Shown here one piece after another: positions 5,989 through 10,911 of a stretch of 10,911 nt of DNA. Made by a program: the position numbers and the translations under genes. The stretch is taken from NCBI GenBank assembly GCA_015657535.1, contig JADHZB010001315.1, positions 1,485 through 12,395 of the forward strand. Direction: 5' to 3'. Source of the DNA: Nephromyces sp. MM_2019. Its lineage: Eukaryota; Apicomplexa; Aconoidasida; Nephromycida. Positions within the stretch are counted from its first letter, which is position 1. Each line of letters starts with the position of its first letter. Under the pieces are notes generated by a model. That model saw only the letters and a program-made list of their open reading frames with translations. It made no database searches and was not told the origin of the DNA.

Positions 5989-8390
5989 TTAGAGCCCCTT
6001 TGTCGCTATTCTCGCCAGCATTGCAGCCTCTAGCCCTCCCGGCAACGAAATCTCAACCTCCATGCAGTTTAAGTGCTGAAAATAGAAATGGGGGGAGTGT
6101 GTTGAGAGAGGGGTGGAGAGGGGGGTGAAGAGGGGGGTGAAAAGAGGGTTAAGAGGGGGTGGAAGAGGGAGGTGAGGAGTAACGCAATACACACGCAACT
6201 AACCTTCTTCACTTCATCATAATCCGTTACGGAACGTAGAGAGTTGATCATCTCTGGCTCTCCATCAATGTTGCTAGCCAGTTCATCCAGCTACACACGA
6301 GAAAAGAGAAGAATCAGAATACGTGGTATAGCGGCGGTAAATACAGCATCCACACACACATACAGCACAACACCCGCATACACGCACACACACACATAGC
6401 ACGGCGCACAAACTTGCTTTTCACACATCAAAAACACAAAAAACACGCACACTGCACCAAACTAGCACACACACACACACGCAAGCACACACACGCATAC
6501 CTGTCGTGCAGTAGCATCAATAGCAACTAGCAAAATTTCGGTAGCGTCCGGAGAACACCCAAACAGTTGGATACTATCAGTTATCTGAAGAGAAGAACAG
6601 GAGAAAGAACGTGAATGAGATATATCAGGAGGGAGAAAAATCTGCTACGCACACCAAAGAAGATGAAAAGGCTAAGAAAAGCAAACTCACACACACATAC
6701 CTTTTTACCACACTATCAAAGCTAAACACTTTAACACACACAAAAGCGGAATCATATACACTACAGACGACTCAAAAACACATACCCAGTACAACCAACA
6801 CAAACAACACAACGGGCATACACACACACACCAAGACACACATGCACACACCAAGACGCACGCACACACACCAATACATCTCCAAACACACACACACACA
6901 CATCTGCACATCACACTATGAACGATACATAATTCCACACACCAGAACTAAGCACACACACATATATCCTGCATAAACTATGATAACACACACAATATAA
7001 GTTACTGTAGAGGCTCACACTGTTGCTGGCTGAAAGGCAAAAGAGCAGCTCAGACTGAACACTCCTCGTCTTCAATAGGCGAGTCACCTGATTGAAGAGG
7101 GCACGATGAGCTGCGTGAACTACATGCCCAACACTCATAATCTGAAGGCAAAAAAGGAAGGATATTCCTCATTTCTCAATGTCTGTATCTGTGTGGTGGG
7201 TGACATATGTGTGCGTGTGTGGTGGTTGATATGCGTGTGTGTCTGGTGGGTGATGTACTTCTGTCCGGTGAGCGACATATTACGCAAAAAAGTGCTAGAT
7301 AAACGTTTGTGTGGTGTGCAATATATATATATGTATGCGGTGATCGATCCATATGTGCGCCGTGTATGATATGTGTGTGGGCGACTAGTGTCCAAGATGG
7401 GCGTGCGTTGACTACGGTAAATGTACGTTGATTAACGCCTCTAAAGCCCCACATATGTGCGAACAAGCCTCTGATTTGCAGTGTGCTTGGCTGTGCCGGT
7501 GAAAGCACTATCAAAGCAGCCATTTTCACATGAAAGCTGGTGTACATACACCACAATCAAACGCTTCCTAATGCTTTATTAGCAGAAAGCTGATATATTC
7601 ATTGACATCCACATACGAAAGGAGGAAAAATCGAAGAAAAAGAGGTAATTTCGTGCGAGAGTTGAAATGGTCCACACACAAAGCATGTCAAGCAGCCAAT
7701 GCAGACGCTCTTTCAAACACACACCACATTTTTCTAACAAAAGCTCTGTCACGCACACACTCTTGCTCGCACACACAAACTTACTCTTGCTCACACACAC
7801 ATACTCTTTCCTACATATAATCACAATATTTCACACAAAGCACAAAAACTAGATATCTCACATGTACCAACTTTTCGTGTACGCATACACAACCACCAAA
7901 GACGCCCACATGAAGCTTATCAACGAAACACACACATGTATATCTTGATATAAACCCACATACCCAACACACAAAGCTATCATGCACACCAACACAATCA
8001 TACTCATCACACTCGGCACGCACACACAAACAAAAGCAATTTGACACAACATACCCCCCTCCACCCCCACCCTCTCACCATCTTCGGATTAACTAAAATG
8101 AAGAATCCCTGAGGATTAACCTCCCCAGATTCAGATTCAACTAAACCCCCAGATCCAATCAAATTGAATACATCTGCAGAATTCTTCACATTTACAAAGA
8201 GTATCATAGACAATTGATGTTTAGGGAAACTGGGAGCCAAGCTCTTCTTACAGATAAACTTAGTGTAAGCTCCTGCGGGAGATTGAACAGCAGCTGCGCC
8301 CTTAGAGAGCGCCTGCTGAGGATTCTCAGCACTCCCTCCTGTAAGAGGGGCAGATTTGACGTTATTCGCAGGCCTATTTTGTTGAGGCAT
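5989..8390 (-). CDS. CGI121: KEOPS complex subunit Cgi121 (TPRKB), complete five-exon gene
   Basis: Exons in transcription order are 8390-8079, 7141-7019, 6584-6501, 6290-6204 and 6075-5989 (TAA), giving 230 residues. Donors are GTGAGA, GTGAGC, GTATGC and GTTAGT; acceptors end TTCAG, TTCAG, TGTAG and TTCAG; every intron is phase 0. Recognisable blocks are MILFVNVKN (62-70), NPKM then VVHAAHRALF (101-120), LLKTRSVQSELLFCLS (126-141), LFGCSPDATEILLVAID (152-168), VTDYDEVKKHL (194-204) and a C-terminal LARIATKGL. From NPKM through LLVAID it lines up with human TPRKB without gaps, which confirms the first two splice junctions. In known KEOPS complexes Cgi121 binds the kinase Bud32/PRPK and the tRNA 3' end, supporting t6A37 synthesis by Kae1. 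The protein has about 55 extra N-terminal residues rich in Gln, Ala, Pro and Ser. The start MPQQ at 8390 was chosen; an in-frame ATG at 8423 is possible. Confidence 0.93.
6090..6159 (+). repeat. G-run cluster opposite the last Cgi121 intron
   Basis: Plus-strand G runs at 6090-6095, 6110-6113, 6120-6125, 6132-6137, 6146-6148 and 6155-6159 lie inside the 128-base intron 6076-6203. The gene is on the minus strand, so the transcript carries the C/T-rich complement. That complement forms a long pyrimidine tract immediately before the final acceptor. Confidence 0.75.
6340..7000. repeat. CA-rich intronic low-complexity DNA
   Basis: ACACAC-rich plus strand filling Cgi121 introns 3 (6291-6500) and 2 (6585-7018), interrupted by exon 6501-6584. 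Read in the direction of transcription the introns are TG-rich. Open frames here on either strand derive from the repeat. Confidence 0.7.
7142..8078 (-). other. large first intron of Cgi121
   Basis: 937 bases. It includes a TG-polarity block (about 7185-7385), a short TA run (7321-7331), a perfect TGTAYRTACA palindrome (7539-7552) and CA-polarity DNA (7670-8050). Exons 1 and 2 abut without a gap in the family alignment, so no further coding exon is expected here. Confidence 0.75.
7539..7552. promoter_or_regulatory. TGTAYRTACA palindrome, copy 10
   Basis: GGTGTACATACACC in the first intron of Cgi121, roughly 400 bases from the acceptor. A related spaced form, GTGTACGCATACAC, lies about 330 bases away near 7876-7889. 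Confidence 0.55.
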
Positions 8391-8402
8391 CTTCAAAAAG
8401 GG

Positions 8403-8417
8403 AAAAAGGCAATTTTT
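8403..8417 (-). promoter_or_regulatory. AAAAATTGCCTTTTT element before the Cgi121 start
   Basis: Read on the minus strand, this 15-mer lies 13 bases before the ATG at 8390-8388. An identical 15-mer occurs at 4769-4783. It may be a core promoter or 5' UTR element; an overlapping upstream ATG at 8423 would place it within coding sequence instead. Confidence 0.4.
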
Positions 8418-8452
8418 ATGCAAAAAAATGCGAAAAAAAGTGGATTTTTTAT

Positions 8453-8535
8453 GAAGAAGAGGGAGAAGGGGGGGAGAAGCAGCGGGAAAAGAGGAAGTTT
8501 ACGAGGAAGTAGATGAAGAAGAAGGGGGAAAAAGA
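8453..8535. other. purine-rich tract upstream of Cgi121
   Basis: Uninterrupted purine runs at 8453-8479 (with a seven-G run) and 8515-8535, in a purine-biased stretch reaching about 8560. In the direction of Cgi121 transcription this is a pyrimidine-rich region just upstream of the 15-bp element, as is also seen at 4769-4945. Confidence 0.6.
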
Positions 8536-8560
8536 TCAAAGGAAGAAGCGCTATGCAGAG

Positions 8561-9174
8561 TTGCTAAAAAGCAGAGTAACACACACATTCCCAAGATAGG
8601 AGGAAATATCCTCAAGAGGATGCAAAGGAAGATGGATAGCAGGTAGAAGCAGAAGATTACTAAGCAGATGGAAGATACTTAAAATGCTTGGCAAATCGCA
8701 GACTTCATCTTTTTTTTTGAGGATCGGTAACTTGGTGTGTGTGTGTCAGCAATCACAGCTTTTGAGACTAGCTGCTAGTGCTTTTATAGAGGAGTGTGTG
8801 TGTGTGGATGTAAATATGTATGTGGAAGTCACTGGCTGAGGGTGGGGCCGGTGTGTGCATGTCGTGTGTGTGTGTTTGTGTGTGTGTTGTTATGTTGTAT
8901 GTTTACGTTGGTATGTCATTTGTCTGTGTCTATGTGGGTATTCAATATGTGAGTGTGCAAGCGGGTGTTGGTGTGTGTGTTAGTATTTAGTGTGTGTTTG
9001 TGTGTTGGTATTTTATATATGCGTGTCTGAGTATGTTACACGTGGATATCTCATGTGTGTGCGAGTATGTTGTTCGTGGGTATCCAACGGCTGCGTACGC
9101 CGGTATATGTTGAGTTTGCTCACATGGACATATGCGTGTGTGCTTGCGCTTGTTTAAGTGAGGTGTGTGTAGGC
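8561..9174. other. intergenic, TG-rich, no gene seen
   Basis: From about 8735 to 9170 the plus strand is TG-rich (runs at 8734-8747, 8792-8804, 8864-8888). I see no exon-like segment here. It separates the 5' end of Cgi121 from the 3' end of the small gene at 9353-9976. Confidence 0.5.
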
Positions 9175-9189
9175 TTTATTATCTTTATT
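9175..9189 (-). terminator. paired minus-strand polyadenylation signals
   Basis: Minus-strand AATAAA occurs at 9184-9189 and again at 9175-9180, 164-178 bases after the stop codon of the small three-exon gene. Position and strand fit its 3' end. Confidence 0.5.
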
Positions 9190-9352
9190 TGGTATAGTGC
9201 AATCTGTGTGTATATGTTATGAGCTGATCGTACAGCTCCTTTGACATATAGCGAATAACAAGAAAGCTAGATGGTGGGCTTAGATGAGGTATTGCGTAGC
9301 ACAGTGTACTCCCTGGCCAAATCATGCACACACGGATTTACTCTTCGTAGCA

Positions 9353-9976
9353 TCACATAGGTAGCTCCAACACACTCATGCGGGAATCCTCCCTCGCTAT
9401 TTCTAACTTAGCATCCGCACACGTATGCACTACACACACATCATAAGTAACAAATCCACACACGTGCGGAAAGCATCAAAACACACACTTGTGGATTTCA
9501 TCTACACCCGCATGCATGGACGGCATTCGCAAGCACATTCACCGATGGATGACACACACATACCTCTGGACGCAATACACACACGCATAGAAATTAAAAA
9601 AATAAAGACACACCCACGCACACACACACACACACATACACACAAACACACACACATACACACAAACACACACACATACACACAAACACACACATTTCAT
9701 GCTCACTTCACTTCGGCACAACCTATGCCTCCCCTAAGCTGCCTGCATAACCCTCTCACACACACCAGCAGAATCGCTGAACTTGCTGAAGATGAGAGTT
9801 AAAGCTTTGAAGATGTATTCCCGCAGAAGATCATCTTTTGTAGATATTAATGCATCAAAAGGATCTAAATCTTCTGTAGTTTTAGGTGAAGAAAATTATC
9901 CTTGCTTGCTGGGTATATGCACACCGATAAAGCCTACCCACGAGGCCTCAGGAGATGCAGTCTCAGAAGAAAACAT
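9353..9976 (-). CDS. small unrecognised three-exon gene, 78 residues
   Basis: Exons in order are 9976-9925, 9873-9766 and 9429-9353 (TGA). The introns are 51 bases (donor GTGTGC, acceptor ACTACAG after a branch-point-like CCTAAAAC) and 336 bases (donor GTGTGT, acceptor GTGTAG). Both are phase 1, and the frame closes across both junctions. The product starts MFSSETASPEASW. Its acidic, helical centre includes DLDPFDALIS and KDDLLREYIFKALTLIF, and it ends REDSRMSVLELPM. I see no signal peptide or catalytic motif and recognise no family. Two AATAAA signals lie downstream on the same strand. The frame is also open for at least 16 codons upstream of the ATG, so the true start could be earlier. The plus strand has an open frame across 9783-9986; the minus model is preferred because it has two phase-consistent introns and a downstream polyadenylation signal. 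Confidence 0.5.
9615..9694. repeat. CA minisatellite, 20-bp unit
   Basis: CACAAACACACACACATACA occurs twice exactly at 9641-9660 and 9661-9680, with partial units on both sides. It lies inside the second intron of the small minus-strand gene. Confidence 0.85.
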
Positions 9977-10535
9977 TGATGCTTGATACGATATTTGGGT
10001 GGAATTGTGTGCTAGTGCTTTTAGTGTATGTGTGTGCGAGTTCGCAAGGGTATGCCTGCTTTTAGTGCGTGTGTGTGCGGGTTTGTCCTTGCAACCGTAC
10101 GCGTACTTGTATTGTGTGCGAGTATATTTGCGAGCATAGGTATACCTTCTAGCTTGTGTGTGTTCGAGGTAAGTTCGTGGCGTATGTATCTGAGTACTAG
10201 CTGTATAAGCAAGGGTGCTATCGCCTGCGAACTAGCATTATTCCCAACGTTTTATGTGCCTATCTGTGTGTTATCCCCGTTGTATGTGCTTCTACACCCA
10301 TGCGACCCCCGTGTGTGTGTGAATGCACATCGTGCTGCACACCTTCTAGGATAAACTCCGGGCTGCTTTATAGACTACTCAAGGCTAAAAGGGATAAAAC
10401 AGCGGAAAACATCGAGAAAAAGTAAAAGATTTTCGAGAAGCTTAGAAGAAGGAAGCAGACAAACAAACATGAAGATTCCACAAGGTGTACGTACATAGAC
10501 ACACGAGCTTATTAAGTTAATTACAAATGATATTA
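9977..10535. other. TG-rich stretch and putative 3' UTR, no gene recognised
   Basis: The TG-rich plus strand at 10015-10330 gives a long but composition-driven open frame. From 10375 to 10535 the minus strand is T-rich and open (LLENLLLFLDVFRCFIPF) after an acceptor-like TTCTTCTAAG. This lies past the stop codon of the exon at 10536-10638, so it is more likely 3' UTR. Confidence 0.35.
10484..10497. promoter_or_regulatory. TGTAYRTACA palindrome, copy 11
   Basis: GGTGTACGTACATA with an exact core at 10486-10495. It lies on the 3' side of the putative minus-strand terminal exon. Confidence 0.5.
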
Positions 10536-10638
10536 TTAGTCCAACGCCTGCATTGCAGAAGCAAAGCGAGATTCCATCGAAAACAAGGGCAAGAAAGATG
10601 CATAACATTCATCAACAAAAAGGCATAAAGAATAGCAA
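10536..10638 (-). CDS. probable terminal exon of an unrecognised minus-strand gene
   Basis: After the acceptor CATTCTCTGCAG on the minus strand, the frame runs 33 codons to TAA (10538-10536), immediately followed by a second TAA. The product includes LFVDECYASFLPLFSMESRF and ends ASAMQALD, which reads as protein rather than repeat. The same frame is also open back to about 10735 without splicing (ELKYFTAEDLHAHARGGK), so the exon may be longer. No family is recognised. Confidence 0.4.
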
Positions 10639-10658
10639 CTGCAGAGAATGAGGGGGGC

Positions 10659-10672
10659 AGCGTACGTACACT
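10659..10672. promoter_or_regulatory. near match to the TGTAYRTACA palindrome
   Basis: AGCGTACGTACACT differs from the core at one base (C for the first T). On the minus strand it ends 18 bases before the acceptor of the exon at 10638, echoing the copies at 1822 and 2524. Confidence 0.4.
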
Positions 10673-10784
10673 TCCCTCCTCTTGCATGTGCGTGAAGATC
10701 TTCCGCAGTAAAATACTTGAGTTCTTTCCTCCCTTACTTCGCCAGTGCATACCATACAAGCTCATTAATAGGGAGTAGACATGA

Positions 10785-10911
10785 AAAATGTCACACACAT
10801 GCACACAAAGCAACACGCACTAACAAACATGCAAACAAACACACACTAAGAGTCACAGAAACACACAAAGACACCAACACACACGCCAACACACAAAGAC
10901 ACCAACACACA
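10785..10911. repeat. CA-rich block with 28-bp direct repeat at the right edge
   Basis: ACACACAAAGACACCAAC and flanking bases appear twice at a 28-base offset (from about 10861 and 10889). The block runs off the right edge. No exon seen. Confidence 0.75.

Noticed and set aside
7579..7824. Minus-strand open frame inside the first Cgi121 intron
   Set aside because: Exons 1 and 2 join without a gap in the family alignment, so an extra exon is not needed, and the frame is composition-driven.
9783..9986. Plus-strand 67-codon frame opposite the small minus-strand gene
   Set aside because: It reads plausibly, but the minus strand offers two phase-matched introns, a stop and a polyadenylation signal; kept as the main alternative.

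Overview
The window is eukaryotic nuclear DNA from an intron-rich organism, most likely a protist. Coding pieces are short (about 50 to 310 bases), are joined through GT...AG introns, and sit in a sea of TG/CA-rich low-complexity DNA. Two conserved eukaryotic families can be recognised, but nothing fixes the lineage. Coding exons are roughly balanced in GC and introns range from 51 to about 940 bases. There are no rRNA or tRNA genes, no CRISPR array and no recognisable transposon.

Left part (1-2916): a 12-bp TG minisatellite, a G-run-rich stretch, then the 3' part of a plus-strand gene. Its five exons (674-735, 1619-1768, 1846-1992, 2551-2727, 2836-2916) encode the end of one MA3 domain, a linker and a complete second MA3 domain. 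This is the architecture of PDCD4-like eIF4A-binding translation regulators. The 5' exons lie further left and were not found.

Middle (2917-5988): TG-rich then CA-rich DNA, opposed polyadenylation-like signals near 4100-4160, a homopurine tract, and open segments that I could not assemble into a known gene. A plausible plus-strand terminal exon ends at 5882 and converges on the next gene.

Right part: a complete minus-strand gene (8390 to 5989, five exons, 230 predicted residues) is Cgi121/TPRKB. This is the tRNA-contacting subunit of the KEOPS complex, which makes the t6A37 modification of tRNA. Its five exons align without gaps to the human family member from the first conserved strand to the end. 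Further right are a small unrecognised minus-strand three-exon gene (9976 to 9353, 78 residues) and a likely minus-strand terminal exon (10638 to 10536).

The most unusual signal is a 10-bp palindrome, TGTAYRTACA, often extended to GGTGTAYRTACACC. It occurs 11 times exactly, plus one near match, always outside the assigned exons and often just upstream of 3' splice sites. Under uniform base composition fewer than 0.1 would be expected. Other patterns are blocks of alternating TG/CA strand polarity, a 15-bp element shared by the KEOPS gene promoter and position 4769, G-run clusters in introns, and uniform phase-0 introns in the two recognised genes. The two recognised genes both concern translation (an initiation regulator and a tRNA modification subunit), but they are on opposite strands and nothing shows that they are co-regulated.
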